Under the pieces are notes generated by a model, which made no database searches, was not told the DNA's origin, and worked only from the letters and a program-made list of their open reading frames with translations. Shown here one piece after another: positions 37,180-48,174 of a DNA stretch of 64,000 bases. The position numbers and the translations under genes are program-made. The DNA comes from Corynebacterium tapiri (GTDB taxonomy: Bacteria > Actinomycetota > Actinomycetes > Mycobacteriales > Mycobacteriaceae), in the NCBI RefSeq assembly GCF_006334925.1, contig NZ_VDHJ01000002.1, positions 177,588-241,587 on the forward strand. The letters run 5' to 3'. Positions within the stretch are counted from its first letter, which is position 1; each line of letters starts with the position of its first letter.

Positions 37180-37788
37180 CTACCAGCGACGCTCCCACCA
37201 CTCATCGAGATGCGGACGCTCCTGCCCAATCGTCGTGGAATCTCCATGACCCGGGTAAATGATGGATTCGTCGCGGTACACGTCGAACACCCGCTCCTTG
37301 GCGTCCTTAAATAGGCGAACGAAGTCTCCCTCTGAGTGGGTCTTGCCGAGCCCACCCGGGAAGATGCTGTCCCCGACAAAGAGGTTGGGAACTCCATCGA
37401 TTCGTGCGGCTACGCCTACGCCTCCGGGGGTGTGCCCCCGCAAGATGAAAACCGGCAGTTCGTGCCCGGCGAAATCAATATGGTCTCCCTGATCGAGCTC
37501 CACATCAACGGGGGCAGGAAGGGCCGGGGCATCCAAGAATGACGCGTAATGGGTCGCTCCGGTGCGCTTGAGCACCTCGGGTAGGGCGCGCACGTGGTCA
37601 TTGTGACGATGTGTCGTCAGAACGGCGGTGATGGTGACTCCGGCTTGTTCCGCGAGCGCTAGGAGATCGTCCGGGTTATCGGCGGCGTCGATAAGCAATC
37701 CCTCATGTTCATCATGGAGCAGGTAGCAATTGTTGTCCATGCTGGATACCGAGATGTGCTTGAGTTGAAGCTCTTCTTGTGCGGTCAT
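37180..37788 (-). CDS. Metallo-beta-lactamase-fold hydrolase, glyoxalase II-like
   Basis: A 202-aa MBL protein. The metal motif HxHxDH is HRHNDH, followed by GHTPGG, GDSIFPGGLG and PGHGDSTTIG. The size and motifs fit the small glyoxalase II/YcbL-like group, probably a thioester hydrolase. The ATG at 37788 is chosen because TAGGCT (37801-37796) lies 7 nt before it (leaderless); the frame extends seven codons upstream. Divergent from uvrA. Confidence 0.85.
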   Translation of the reverse strand: MTAQEELQLKHISVSSMDNNCYLLHDEHEGLLIDAADNPDDLLALAEQAGVTITAVLTTHRHNDHVRALPEVLKRTGATHYASFLDAPALPAPVDVELDQGDHIDFAGHELPVFILRGHTPGGVGVAARIDGVPNLFVGDSIFPGGLGKTHSEGDFVRLFKDAKERVFDVYRDESIIYPGHGDSTTIGQERPHLDEWWERRW

Positions 37789-37846
37789 GGGGTTTAGCCT
37801 AGCGGTCAATCCGTACTCCTCACGCTGAGGAGGCTTGTGCGCATCT

Positions 37847-37862
37847 TCGCTGGTATGTTCGG
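37847..37862 (+). promoter_or_regulatory. Possible LexA-like site before uvrA
   Basis: TCGCTGGTATGTTCGG keeps the right half (ATGTTCG) and the outer TCG of the actinobacterial SOS box TCGAAnnnnTGTTCGA but is degenerate on the left. uvrA belongs to the LexA regulon in C. glutamicum, so the position is sensible. Confidence 0.35.
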
Positions 37863-37912
37863 AACCTAGCTTTACAAGGTTTCTTCAGTAGTGAAGAGGA
37901 AGGCAAACATCA

Positions 37913-40762
37913 GTGGCTGATCGCATCACCGTGCATGGAGCTCGGGAGCACAACCTCAAGGGAGTCGACGTTGACCTCCCGCGCGACAAGATGGTGGTGT
38001 TCACCGGCCTGTCGGGTTCGGGAAAGTCCTCCTTGGCCTTCGACACAATCTTTGCGGAAGGGCAACGGCGCTATGTGGAGTCGTTGAGTTCTTACGCCCG
38101 CATGTTCCTTGGGCAGATGGATAAGCCGGACGTTGACTATATCGACGGTTTGTCTCCGGCAGTTTCGATCGACCAGAAGTCCACCAACCGTAATCCGCGG
38201 TCCACCGTGGGAACCATTACTGAGATCTACGACTATCTGCGCCTCCTTTTTGCCCGGGCGGGCACCGCTCACTGCCCGGTCTGCGACGCCGCGATAGATC
38301 GGCAAACTCCGCAGCAGATAGTGGACCAGGTCCTGGAGAATCCGGAGAAAACCAAGTTTCAGGTGCTGGCACCCGTCGTGCGTACACGCAAGGGGGAGTT
38401 TGTCGACCTCTTTCAGGATCTGGCGTCCGAGGGTTTCGCCCGCGTCATCGTTGACGGCGAGATGTACTCGCTGTCAGAACCACCAACGTTGAAGAAGCAG
38501 ATCAAGCACGATATTGACGTGGTGGTTGACCGTCTGCAGGTCAAAGAGTCTCAGAAGCAGCGACTGACCGACTCGGTGGAGACAGCGCTCAAGCTCGCCG
38601 ATGGGTTGGTGGTTATCGACTGGGTTGGCCGTGATGACGACGACCCAGCGCGCTACCGGATTTTTTCCGAGAAGATGGCCTGCCCCAATGGCCACCAGCT
38701 GGACTTGGACGAGTACGAGCCGCGAGCGTTCTCCTTCAACTCGCCTTATGGCGCTTGTCCCGATTGTGAGGGCATCGGCACGCGTAACGAGGTCGACATA
38801 GATCTTTTGATCCCAGACCCCGACGCGCCCGCGAACAATTGTGTGCAGCCGTGGACGAGTTCCCCGAATCGGAAATACTTTGAGAAGCTTATCGACGGCC
38901 TTGCGCAAGCTCTTGGCTTTGATCCCACCACGCCATTCTCGAAGCTGTCGAAGAAGCATCAGAAAGCGCTGGTAGAAGGCTCCGATGTAGAAGTCGCTGT
39001 CCGTTACAAGAACCGTTTCGGCCGCATGCGCAATTGGTCTGCACCCTACGAGGGCGTGCGGGGTTGGATGGATCGCAAGCTGGAACAGGCGGACTCCGAA
39101 TCGGCCAAGGAGCGCTTCTTGGCGTACACCCGACAGGTAGCGTGTCCGACCTGTGAGGGAACTCGGCTCAAGCCGGAGATCCTCGCCGTACGCATCGCCG
39201 GCGCAGACCAGCGGGAACTTTCCATCGCCGGGCTATCCGCCCTGTCCGTGGAAGATGCTGCGGAGTTCCTGAGCGATCTCAAGCTGGGAAGCCGAGAGGC
39301 CATGATCGCTGAAGCCGTGCTGCGCGAGATTCAAGCGCGTCTACAGTTCCTCATTGACGTCGGGCTGACCTACCTCACACTCGACCGCGCGGCCGGCACA
39401 CTCTCTGGTGGCGAAGCCCAGCGCATCCGACTGGCCACCCAGATTGGGTCCGGTCTGGCCGGTGTGCTCTACGTCTTGGATGAGCCTTCAATTGGCCTGC
39501 ATCAGCGTGATAACCAGAGATTGATTTCCACGCTGAAGAAGCTGCGGGATCTGGGAAACACCCTCATCGTCGTTGAACACGATGAGGAGACGATCCGAGA
39601 ATCCGACTTCCTCGTCGACATCGGCCCGCGGGCTGGTGAGTTCGGCGGCCAGGTCATCTACCAGGGTGATCCTGCCGGCGTGGTGGATGCCGAGGGGTCG
39701 ATCACTGGTGACTACTTGGCCGGACGTCGCGTGCTCGGTGTCCCGGACAGCCGTCGCCCGATAGACAAGGATCGGGTGTTGACCATCGTCGGCGCGCGAG
39801 AAAACAACCTGGATAACGTGACGGTCGACATTCCACTAGGTGTGCTCGCTTGCGTGACGGGGGTGTCTGGCTCAGGTAAGTCGACGTTGGTCAACCAGAT
39901 CCTGGCCAAGACGTTGGCCAATAAGCTCAATCGGGCTCGCCAGGTTCCGGGGCGAGCCAAGCGCGTCGACGGCGTAGAGCATTTGGACAAGCTCATCCAG
40001 ATCGATCAATCACCCATTGGTCGCACACCGCGCTCCAACCCGGCGACCTACACGGGTGTGTTTGACAAAATCCGCACGTTGTTTGCCGAGACACAGGAAG
40101 CCAAGGTGCGTGGTTACAAGGCGGGGCGCTTCTCCTTCAATGTTAAGGGCGGCCGCTGTGAAGCATGCCAAGGCGATGGCACGCTCAAGATCGAGATGAA
40201 CTTCCTTCCAGATGTCTACGTTCCCTGCGAAGTTTGTGGGGGAGCGCGATACAACCGCGAAACCCTCGAGGTGCTGTATAAGGGCAAGAACATCGCGGAA
40301 GTTTTGGACATGCCCATCTCCGAGGCTGCCGAATTCTTCGAGCCCATTACTTCCATCCACCGTTACCTGAACACATTGGTAGAGGTCGGTCTTGGCTATG
40401 TGCGTCTGGGGCAATCCGCAACGACCCTTTCGGGTGGTGAGGCACAGCGTGTGAAGCTCGCCTCGGAACTGCAGAAGAGGACCAACGGCAGGACTATTTA
40501 CATCCTGGACGAGCCGACGACGGGTCTGCACTTTGAAGACATTCGTAAGCTCATGGCGGTGATCCAATCGCTCGTGGACAAGGGAAATTCCGTCCTGGTT
40601 ATCGAGCACAACCTCGACGTGATCAAGGCTGCAGACTGGATTGTGGACATGGGGCCGGAAGGTGGTTCGGGCGGCGGCACCGTTGTCGCAGAGGGAACTC
40701 CGGAGGATGTGGCCAAGGTGGCCGAGTCGCACACTGGACGATTCCTGGCCGAGCTCGTGTAG
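37913..40762 (+). CDS. uvrA: Excinuclease ABC subunit A
   Basis: A 949-aa damage-recognition ATPase. Two ABC modules are present: Walker [15 protein letters not shown] and [13 protein letters not shown]; signatures [16 protein letters not shown] and [16 protein letters not shown]. Zinc-finger cysteines appear in [24 protein letters not shown] and [14 protein letters not shown]. Start is GTG at 37913 with GAGGAAGG upstream. It works with UvrB (28871). Confidence 0.96.
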   Translation: MADRITVHGAREHNLKGVDVDLPRDKMVVFTGLSGSGKSSLAFDTIFAEGQRRYVESLSSYARMFLGQMDKPDVDYIDGLSPAVSIDQKSTNRNPRSTVGTITEIYDYLRLLFARAGTAHCPVCDAAIDRQTPQQIVDQVLENPEKTKFQVLAPVVRTRKGEFVDLFQDLASEGFARVIVDGEMYSLSEPPTLKKQIKHDIDVVVDRLQVKESQKQRLTDSVETALKLADGLVVIDWVGRDDDDPARYRIFSEKMACPNGHQLDLDEYEPRAFSFNSPYGACPDCEGIGTRNEVDIDLLIPDPDAPANNCVQPWTSSPNRKYFEKLIDGLAQALGFDPTTPFSKLSKKHQKALVEGSDVEVAVRYKNRFGRMRNWSAPYEGVRGWMDRKLEQADSESAKERFLAYTRQVACPTCEGTRLKPEILAVRIAGADQRELSIAGLSALSVEDAAEFLSDLKLGSREAMIAEAVLREIQARLQFLIDVGLTYLTLDRAAGTLSGGEAQRIRLATQIGSGLAGVLYVLDEPSIGLHQRDNQRLISTLKKLRDLGNTLIVVEHDEETIRESDFLVDIGPRAGEFGGQVIYQGDPAGVVDAEGSITGDYLAGRRVLGVPDSRRPIDKDRVLTIVGARENNLDNVTVDIPLGVLACVTGVSGSGKSTLVNQILAKTLANKLNRARQVPGRAKRVDGVEHLDKLIQIDQSPIGRTPRSNPATYTGVFDKIRTLFAETQEAKVRGYKAGRFSFNVKGGRCEACQGDGTLKIEMNFLPDVYVPCEVCGGARYNRETLEVLYKGKNIAEVLDMPISEAAEFFEPITSIHRYLNTLVEVGLGYVRLGQSATTLSGGEAQRVKLASELQKRTNGRTIYILDEPTTGLHFEDIRKLMAVIQSLVDKGNSVLVIEHNLDVIKAADWIVDMGPEGGSGGGTVVAEGTPEDVAKVAESHTGRFLAELV

Positions 40763-40810
40763 TGCGGATCGTCTGTGCGCGGCGATTTGGAGGCTCCGCG
40801 CCCGGTGTGT

Positions 40811-40816
40811 TACCTT
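40811..40816 (+). promoter_or_regulatory. Putative -10 of the infC operon
   Basis: TACCTT in GTGTGTTACCTTTTGG is the best TANNNT candidate after uvrA. It would give a leader of roughly 240 nt before infC. Confidence 0.35.
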
Positions 40817-40877
40817 TTGGGCACTACCACCCGTAGCAGCGAATTGTTGCCTCGGGTCGCAAGCGGAGATTCTCCCA

Positions 40878-40991
40878 CCCCATACCGCCGACAGGGTTGG
40901 TTTATGGGGTTAAGGTTAAGGCCAAGATAGTTCTTGGCTGCGACAGTGGCATCTCCCCGCTTGCCCCTCGTTGGAGGGCAGCGGGATTTTT
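40878..40991 (+). promoter_or_regulatory. Structured infC leader with terminator-like attenuator
   Basis: Three hairpins follow in series: CCCCATA/TATGGGG (40878-40884 with 40903-40909), GCCAAG/CTTGGC (40921-40926 with 40933-40938), and a strong stem CCCGC-TGCCC with GGGCA-GCGGG (40956-40985) followed by TTTTT (40987-40991). The last is a terminator-like attenuator 70 bp before infC. IF3-L35-L20 operons are often controlled by leader attenuation. The rest of the ~300-bp uvrA-infC gap shows nothing else I can name. Confidence 0.6.
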
Positions 40992-41062
40992 GTGTGCCTG
41001 GGGATAACCTCACCTGCGACGCGGTAGCGTCTACGTTCTGCCCTTCGAATTGAGGAGTCCAC

Positions 41063-41584
41063 ATCAGCGCTGAAGCTCGCATCAATGAGCGAATCCGAGT
41101 CCCGGAAGTCCGACTCATTGGTCCGTCCGGTGAACAGGTGGGTGTAGTCCGCACGGACGATGCCCGCAAGGTCGCCTACGAGGCTGACCTCGACTTGGTC
41201 GAGGTTGCCCCGAACGCTAAGCCGCCGGTCGCCAAGATCATGGATTACGGGAAGTACAAGTACGAGCAGGCCCAGAAGGCCCGCGAGTCCCGTAAGAACC
41301 AGCAGCAGACCGTGGTCAAGGAGCAGAAGTTCCGCCCCAAGATCGACGATCACGACTACGAGACCAAAAAGGGCAATGTTGTCCGCTTCCTGGAGAAGGG
41401 CAACAAGGTCAAGGTCACCATCATGTTCCGCGGTCGTGAGCAGTCCCGTCCGGAGCTCGGCTACCGCCTCCTCGACCGTCTGGCTGAAGAGGTTGCTGAG
41501 TACGGCGTCGTTGAGAACCGTCCCAAGCAGGATGGTCGCAACATGACGATGGTTCTCGGACCGAATCGCAAGGGCAAGAAGTAG
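41063..41584 (+). CDS. infC: Translation initiation factor IF-3
   Basis: A 173-aa factor. Conserved IF3 residues ([20 protein letters not shown]) extend 25 codons upstream of the first GTG (41138). The frame is closed by TGA at 41051-41053, and no ATG, GTG or TTG lies between. The start must therefore be ATC at 41063, which has GAGGAG (41052-41057) 5 nt before it. A rare start codon is the known basis of IF3 autoregulation in other bacteria. The C-terminal domain ([16 protein letters not shown]) is normal. Confidence 0.93.
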   Translation: MSAEARINERIRVPEVRLIGPSGEQVGVVRTDDARKVAYEADLDLVEVAPNAKPPVAKIMDYGKYKYEQAQKARESRKNQQQTVVKEQKFRPKIDDHDYETKKGNVVRFLEKGNKVKVTIMFRGREQSRPELGYRLLDRLAEEVAEYGVVENRPKQDGRNMTMVLGPNRKGKK

Positions 41585-41629
41585 CACCCCGCAAGAGACA
41601 ACCACGCTCGAGTTAGGAATTCTTAAGCC

Positions 41630-41824
41630 ATGAAGCAGAAGACGCACAAGGGCACCGCAAAGCGCATCAAGGTCACCGGTTCCGGCAAGCTTCGTCGTGA
41701 GCAGGCTGGCAAGCGCCACCTCATGGAGGCAATGTCCTCCAAGCGCCGTCGTAACCTCAAGGGCACCGAGGCCGTTGCACCGGCTGACGTCAAGCGCGCA
41801 AAGCGCCTCCTTGGCAAGGCGTAA
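41630..41824 (+). CDS. rpmI: 50S ribosomal protein L35
   Basis: A 64-aa basic protein (MKQKTHKGTAKRIKVTGSGK; RRRNLKGTEAV). Conserved infC-rpmI-rplT order, with strongly biased codon use. No membrane or signal features. Confidence 0.96.
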   Translation: MKQKTHKGTAKRIKVTGSGKLRREQAGKRHLMEAMSSKRRRNLKGTEAVAPADVKRAKRLLGKA

Positions 41825-41882
41825 GTTTCCGCCTTCAACCGCAACCGACTCACCCAGCACGAGAAGTTAAGGAAGTACCCCA

Positions 41883-42266
41883 ATGGCACGTGTGAAGCGT
41901 TCCGTTAACGCCAAGAAGAAGCGTCGCGCAATCCTCAAGTCCGCTAAGGGCTACCGCGGCCAGCGCTCCCGCCTGTACCGCAAGGCCAAGGAGCAGTGGC
42001 TGCACTCCCAGACTTACGCCTACCGCGATCGTCGCGCCCGTAAGTCCGAGTTCCGCAAGCTGTGGATCCAGCGCATCAACGCTGCAGCTCGCCTGAACGA
42101 CATCACCTACAACCGTCTCATCCACGGCCTGCGCCTGGCTGAGATCGAGGTTGACCGCAAGATCCTCGCCGAGCTGGCTGTCAGCGACTTCGCTGCCTTC
42201 TCCGCTCTTTGCGAGGCTGCCAAGGCCGCACTTCCGGAGGACGTCAACGCTCCGAAGGCTGCCTAA
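41883..42266 (+). CDS. rplT: 50S ribosomal protein L20
   Basis: A 127-aa basic protein ([48 protein letters not shown]). It is the last gene of the infC operon, before a terminator. In other bacteria L20 can repress its own operon by binding the leader. Confidence 0.97.
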   Translation: MARVKRSVNAKKKRRAILKSAKGYRGQRSRLYRKAKEQWLHSQTYAYRDRRARKSEFRKLWIQRINAAARLNDITYNRLIHGLRLAEIEVDRKILAELAVSDFAAFSALCEAAKAALPEDVNAPKAA

Positions 42267-42282
42267 GCCAGTCGAGCTAACT

Positions 42283-42320
42283 TCCCTCAGCCACACTGTG
42301 GTTGGGGGATTTTTGCTTTT
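42283..42320 (+). terminator. Terminator of infC-rpmI-rplT
   Basis: TCCCTCAGCCAC (42283-42294) pairs with GTGGTTGGGGGA (42298-42309) with G-T pairs, followed by TTTTTGCTTTT. Confidence 0.9.
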
Positions 42321-42384
42321 CGACGTCCGTTCAATCCAACTAGTGCATCTTCCGGGCCCTCTGCCATATCGCAATGGGTTTGGT

Positions 42385-42390
42385 TAGTAT
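42385..42390 (+). promoter_or_regulatory. -10 element of the TM2 gene
   Basis: TAGTAT lies 28 nt before the ATG of the TM2-domain gene; a GAGGAG ribosome-binding site follows. Confidence 0.45.
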
Positions 42391-42417
42391 TGGCACAAAA
42401 CAATGTGAGGAGACATC

Positions 42418-42807
42418 ATGAGCACCCCTGGTAACCACGGACAGTACGACTTCAATAACCCGCTAGCGTCGCAGGCTTCCCCGCAGGGAGCCGTGCCGAC
42501 TCCGGGTTATTACGGAGCAGGCTTCGGGCCCATGGGAGTCAAGCCCAAGTCCAAGCTGATCGCTCTGGCGCTGTGCTTCTTCCTCGGTTACTTCGGCATC
42601 CACCACTTCTATGTGGGCAACAAGGGGCCGGGCATTGCCCAGCTCGTGTGCTCGGTTGTCGGTTTCGCTCTCAGCCTGGTGCTCATCGGGTTTTTCTTCT
42701 TGGCGATTGTTGGAGTGTGGATCCTGGTGGATCTGGTACTCATCGCCCTAGGCAGCGGATACTTCAGCCACGACAGCAACGGCCTAGAGCTCACCTGGGA
42801 TCTATAA
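42418..42807 (+). CDS. TM2-domain membrane protein
   Basis: A 129-aa protein: a ~40-residue Gly/Pro/Gln-rich hydrophilic N-terminus, then a TM2 domain with two membrane helices (KLIALALCFFLGYFGIHHFY and the LSLVLIGFFFLAIVGVW region) and the typical FGIHHFYVGNKGPGIAQL turn. The role of TM2 proteins is not settled. Good ribosome-binding site GAGGAG. Confidence 0.85.
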   Translation: MSTPGNHGQYDFNNPLASQASPQGAVPTPGYYGAGFGPMGVKPKSKLIALALCFFLGYFGIHHFYVGNKGPGIAQLVCSVVGFALSLVLIGFFFLAIVGVWILVDLVLIALGSGYFSHDSNGLELTWDL

Positions 42808-42918
42808 GGCTACAGCGGACGTAAAAATCGAGGCCCTGCTTTTGGCGGGGTCTCTCGTCGTTTTGCAGTGTCCCGGACTGTTGCAATATGGCGCATCCGC
42901 GCTGCTAGGTTTGATCCT

Positions 42919-43728
42919 ATGAAGTTGGATTTCTCGTCTCCGTTTACTGAGCGCACTCCGCGCGTCGTCAATGCTGCGAAGCTGCACCGCGCAAAGGAAC
43001 GCAAGAAGGCGGGACGAATCCTCGTGGAGGGTTTCAATAGCGTGGATGCGGCGATCTCTACAGGTGCGGCAACCGACCTGTTTGTGACGCAGTCAGCCGC
43101 AGAGCGCTATGCCGATGTCGTTACCGCTGCGGGGTACCTAGACGTGTATGTCCACGCGATCGACGACAAAGCGGCGGCTAGCCTTTCGGAGACAGTTACC
43201 ACGCCGGGAATCTTTGCAGTTTGTCGCCCGGTCCTGTGGACTGTTGGCAAAGCGTTAGGCCGAAAGCCGCAGCTGGTTACCGTTCCGGTGGAGACCTCGG
43301 AGCCTGGTAACGCTGGCACTTTGATGCGCGTCTCAGACTCCATGGGTGCAGACGCAGTCATCTTCGCTGGCAACACGGTCGATCCCCAGTCCAACAAGGC
43401 CGCCCGGGCCTCCGCTGGTTCGCTCTTCCACATTCCTGTCGCCAGGGAGCCCAATATCAAACAAGTCTTAGGGCAGTTGCGCTCCGCAGGTCTACAAATC
43501 CTTGCCACCGCGGCGGATGGTGACGTCACGTTGGATCAGGTCGATTTGGCTAAGCCAACTGCCTGGTTGCTTGGCAACGAGGCCCACGGCCTAGACGATG
43601 ATTTGCTTAATGAGGCGGACATTCGCGTGAGCATTCCCATCCGTGGGCGCGCGGAATCACTGAACTTGGCTACGGCAGCAGCAATCTGCCTTTACCAATC
43701 CGCGCAAGCTCAGGAAGCCGAAGAATAA
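42919..43728 (+). CDS. TrmH/SpoU-family RNA methyltransferase (TsnR-like)
   Basis: A 269-aa SPOUT methyltransferase. An N-terminal substrate-binding domain (KERKKAGRILVEGFNSVDAA) is followed by the knotted catalytic domain with LLGNEAHGLDDDLL and IPIRGRAESLNLATAAAICL. Members modify 23S rRNA ribose or related sites. ATG at 42919 with TAGGTT (42906-42911) 7 nt upstream suggests a leaderless mRNA. It lies between rplT and pheS as in other corynebacteria. Confidence 0.88.
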   Translation: MKLDFSSPFTERTPRVVNAAKLHRAKERKKAGRILVEGFNSVDAAISTGAATDLFVTQSAAERYADVVTAAGYLDVYVHAIDDKAAASLSETVTTPGIFAVCRPVLWTVGKALGRKPQLVTVPVETSEPGNAGTLMRVSDSMGADAVIFAGNTVDPQSNKAARASAGSLFHIPVAREPNIKQVLGQLRSAGLQILATAADGDVTLDQVDLAKPTAWLLGNEAHGLDDDLLNEADIRVSIPIRGRAESLNLATAAAICLYQSAQAQEAEE

Positions 43729-43808
43729 CGAGCATGGTTGGGGCTGCGGGGTAGTTCGCGCGGGGTGCGGGCTACACTCGTAGTTCAGCTATGTCCGCAC
43801 CTTAATAG

Positions 43809-44876
<1,068 letters not shown>

Positions 44877-44894
44877 AGGAAAGGTAATTTAGCG

Positions 44895-47411
44895 ATGTAC
44901 ATCTCTCAGAAATGGCTAACGAACCTGCTGCGCGCCATGGACACCGGGCAGTCTTCCTTTGACACCACGGCTCAGGAGCTCGACTCTGCTTTCGTTCGCG
45001 TTGGCTTCGAGACTGAAGGATTCCGCGAACTGCCGGAGATCACAGGCCCGCTGGTCGTCGGCCGCGTTGACCACATCGAGGAGCTCACCGGCTTTAAAAA
45101 GCCAATTCGCTTCTGCCAGGTCAACGTTGGTGAGGCTAACGGCACGGGCGAGCCGCAGGGGATCATTTGTGGTGCCCGAAATTTCGCAGAAGGTGACCTC
45201 GTAGTTGTGGCACTGCCGGGTGCTGTCCTGCCTGGTGGCTTCGAGATCTCTGCCCGCAAGACCTATGACCACATCTCCGCAGGCATGCTGTGCTCTGCTG
45301 CCGAGCTCGGTTTCACAGAGAAGCAAACCTCCGGGATCATCACGCTAGCTCCGGGGGAGGCTGAACCTGGTGATGAGGCACGCCCGATCATCGCTAACGA
45401 CGACACCGTCTTCGATGTCAACGTGACTCCCGACCGCGGCTACGCATTGTCTGCTCGAGGCCTGGCCCGCGAGGTAGCCAGTGCGTACTCCCTGCAGTTC
45501 CGCGATCCTGCCCTCGACGCGAAGGTGGCAGGACTCGACCTTTCAGTGGTGCCCGAGCCTGAGGCAGCGCTACTCGACGTCAATATTCAGACCGACGCCA
45601 CGGTCCAGCGCTTTGGCCTGCGACGCGTATCGGGAATTGATCCGGCCGCAGAAAGCCCGTTCTGGTTGCAGCGCGAGCTCATGCTGTGCGGTGCCCGGCC
45701 AGTGAATGCGGCCACGGATGTCACCAACTATGTGATGTTCTTGTTGGGGCAGCCCATGCACGCCTTCGATGCCGATGCGATCTCGGGTGGTTTGCACGTG
45801 CGTCAGGCGCAGGAGGGCGAGATATTTGAGACTCTCGACCACGTCAAGCGCACTCTCAGCAGCGAAGATGTAGTCATTTGCGATGACTCCTCCATCCAAT
45901 CACTGGCCGGTGTGATGGGAGGAACGCGTTCCGAGGTCAGCGACTCGACCACGAACGTCATCTTTGAAGCAGCAATCTGGGATCCGCGAACAGTAGCTCG
46001 TACGTCTCGCCGTCACAAGCTATCCAGCGAGTCCTCTCGTCGATTTGAGCGTGGGGTGGATCCGGCGCTGGTCGAGTCAGCTCTGGACTATGCCTGCGCT
46101 CTGCTGGTTTCCATCGCCGGCGGCTCGGCCGATTCCGCGCGAACTTTGGTAGGGGAGACCAATCTCCCGGAGCCCATCGTGCTGCATCCGCAACGGCCAC
46201 GTCAGCTGATCGGTGTGGACTACGACTATGCGACCGTCGTCAAGCGGCTAGAGGAGATCGGTGCACGAGTTGTAGACACTGGCTCGGAACTCGCAGTAAC
46301 TCCTCCCACGTGGCGCCCTGACCTGGGAATGGACGTGGATCTCATTGAAGAGATCGTGCGACTGGAAGGCATCGATAACGTACCGCTGGCATTGGCGTCG
46401 CCGCAGGGCGGCCGGGGGCTTACCCCTGCTCAGCGTCGAGATCGTGCGGTCGGGCACTCGCTGGCCTACCACGGTTATGTGGAGATTCTGCCTACCCCGT
46501 TCGTGAACCCACAGGTCTTTGATGCGTGGGATTTGGATGCAGACGATGATCGCCGCAACGCGGTCAGCGTGCAGAACCCGTTGGATGCCGACTACAGCGT
46601 GATCGGAACGACCTTGCTTCCGAGCATGCTCGAGGCAGTGTCTCGCAATGTGGCCCGAGGCCGCCGTGACCTCAGCGTTTTCGGAATTCAGCAGGTTGCC
46701 TTCCAAGGCGCTGCTACCACGCCGATGCCAGATGTCACGGCTCGTCCCGATGCAGCAGAGCTGTCTGCCTTGCTGCAGTCGTTGCCTCGGCAGGACAAGC
46801 ACGTAGCCACAGTTGGCGTGGGCAGCGAGGACCGGCCCGGGCCTTGGGGCGAAGGGCGAACTTATTCCTATGCGGACTCGATCGAGTCCGCACGCATCGT
46901 GGCCCGGGCCGCCGGAGTTGATCTGGAAGTGCGCCAAGCCGAGCACAAGCCCTGGCACCCGGGACGTTGCGCAGGGCTCTTCATCGAGAATCAGCTGGTC
47001 GGCTATGCCGGAGAGCTGCATCCGGAGGTTCTGGAGAAGCTTGGCCTGCCGGAACGAACCTGTGCGATGGAGCTAAACCTCAGCGCAGTTGAGGTAACCG
47101 AGCCAATGCCTGCTCCCATTCTGAGTGCTTACCCTGCGCTGCATCAGGATTTGGCATTGGTTGTCGATGAATCTACTCCGGTCGAACAGGTGCGCTCTGT
47201 GGTTGCCAATGCAGCCGGCGATCTGTTGGAAGAAGTGCAGGTATTCGACGTATTCCGCGGTGCCCAGCTGGTCGAGGGCAAGAAGTCGGTGGCTTTGCAG
47301 TTGATTTTCCGTGCCCACGATCGCACGCTGACAGACGAGGAGGCCAGTGAGCGTCGGCTTGCTGCCGCTGAGAAGGCGAGGGTTGAGCTCGGCGCTGAAA
47401 TGCGTGCCTAA
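44895..47411 (+). CDS. pheT: Phenylalanyl-tRNA synthetase beta subunit
   Basis: An 838-aa subunit with a tRNA-binding OB domain (VGRVDHIEELTG; AGMLCSAAELG), B3/B4 editing domain, B5 domain (ATVVKRLEEIGARV), core synthetase-like domain, and a C-terminal FDX-ACB anticodon-binding domain (SAYPALHQDLALVVDE; FDVFRGAQLVEGKKSVAL). Length is normal. In C. glutamicum the next gene is argC; here it is an argR. Confidence 0.96.
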   Translation: MYISQKWLTNLLRAMDTGQSSFDTTAQELDSAFVRVGFETEGFRELPEITGPLVVGRVDHIEELTGFKKPIRFCQVNVGEANGTGEPQGIICGARNFAEGDLVVVALPGAVLPGGFEISARKTYDHISAGMLCSAAELGFTEKQTSGIITLAPGEAEPGDEARPIIANDDTVFDVNVTPDRGYALSARGLAREVASAYSLQFRDPALDAKVAGLDLSVVPEPEAALLDVNIQTDATVQRFGLRRVSGIDPAAESPFWLQRELMLCGARPVNAATDVTNYVMFLLGQPMHAFDADAISGGLHVRQAQEGEIFETLDHVKRTLSSEDVVICDDSSIQSLAGVMGGTRSEVSDSTTNVIFEAAIWDPRTVARTSRRHKLSSESSRRFERGVDPALVESALDYACALLVSIAGGSADSARTLVGETNLPEPIVLHPQRPRQLIGVDYDYATVVKRLEEIGARVVDTGSELAVTPPTWRPDLGMDVDLIEEIVRLEGIDNVPLALASPQGGRGLTPAQRRDRAVGHSLAYHGYVEILPTPFVNPQVFDAWDLDADDDRRNAVSVQNPLDADYSVIGTTLLPSMLEAVSRNVARGRRDLSVFGIQQVAFQGAATTPMPDVTARPDAAELSALLQSLPRQDKHVATVGVGSEDRPGPWGEGRTYSYADSIESARIVARAAGVDLEVRQAEHKPWHPGRCAGLFIENQLVGYAGELHPEVLEKLGLPERTCAMELNLSAVEVTEPMPAPILSAYPALHQDLALVVDESTPVEQVRSVVANAAGDLLEEVQVFDVFRGAQLVEGKKSVALQLIFRAHDRTLTDEEASERRLAAAEKARVELGAEMRA

Positions 47412-47557
47412 AAGACGGTTTACGTGTCTCGGGTTAAAGACGCCGTCGCTCACCTTGGCCCGAGAAGCGCCTGCCTGCAGGAGTAATCTCAGGGCATAGG
47501 TTTTTCATCTCTAAGTATCGTTCCGTTCGCCTGTCCTGGTATCGAAGGATTTGAAAA

Positions 47558-48037
47558 GTGATAAGTTCGCGATCTGCTCGTCATGGCAAGATCATTGAGA
47601 TCTTGCGACGTACCCGAGTTACCTCCCAAGCCCAACTTTCGAGACTCTTGGAAGAAGAGGAGGGGATCGCGACTACGCAGGCGACACTATCCCGAGACTT
47701 AGATGAGCTAGGCGCTCGCAAGGTTCGTTCGGCTGAGGGCAGTTCTTTCTATGTTGTCAGCGGCATCAAAGACATCTACGGCGAGGAGTCAAGCGCCGCG
47801 TTTGACAAGCTTCGTCGGATGATCGACGAGCTTGTCGTGGCTATCGATCACTCCGGACCGATAGCCGTGTTGCGCACTCCTCCGGGGGCGGGACAGTTCT
47901 TGGCCAGCTATGTCGATCGTGTGGAAATGGAAGAGATCGTCGGTTGTATCGCGGGTGACGACACAATTTTTGTCCTGGCGCGGGAACCCCTTTCCGGCAA
48001 GGACCTTGTAGAAAGGATGCGCGCGGCACAGGCCTAA
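47558..48037 (+). CDS. argR: ArgR-family arginine repressor, copy 1
   Basis: A 159-aa ArgR. The N-terminal winged helix contains [20 protein letters not shown]. The C-terminal hexamerisation and arginine-binding domain has [13 protein letters not shown] and [13 protein letters not shown]. Start GTG at 47558 with GAAGGA 8 nt upstream. It occupies the place of argC after pheT. A second, divergent-in-sequence ArgR lies at 58774. This copy may serve the arc genes, as ADI clusters in Firmicutes often carry their own ArgR; which copy controls what is not determinable here. Confidence 0.9.
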   Translation: MISSRSARHGKIIEILRRTRVTSQAQLSRLLEEEEGIATTQATLSRDLDELGARKVRSAEGSSFYVVSGIKDIYGEESSAAFDKLRRMIDELVVAIDHSGPIAVLRTPPGAGQFLASYVDRVEMEEIVGCIAGDDTIFVLAREPLSGKDLVERMRAAQA

Positions 48038-48042
48038 AGCGG

Positions 48043-48071
48043 TTGCTCACTTATTTTCGCTCTGTTAGTCT
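48043..48071 (+). promoter_or_regulatory. Promoter of pyrRBC
   Basis: TTGCTC (48043-48048) and TAGTCT (48066-48071) are separated by 17 bp, directly after argR1. This is one of the best-formed promoters in the window and gives a leader of about 95 nt. Confidence 0.6.
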
Positions 48072-48131
48072 GAGCCCGAGCCACGTGTGGGGTACGAACC
48101 CCCAGGCCCAATAACTTCAGATAAGTGCAAC

Positions 48132-48169
48132 ATCCTTTAACAAGCCGTCCAGTGAGGCGGGGAAGGAGG
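48132..48169 (+). promoter_or_regulatory. PyrR-binding leader overlapping the pyrR ribosome-binding site
   Basis: The segment GCCGTCCAGTGAGGC (48144-48158) resembles the PyrR-binding loop (consensus around CCnGnGAGG) and runs into AAGGAGG (48163-48169), the pyrR Shine-Dalgarno. No T-run terminator follows, so UMP-bound PyrR probably blocks translation, as proposed for mycobacterial pyr leaders. Confidence 0.65.
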
Positions 48170-48174
48170 TCACG

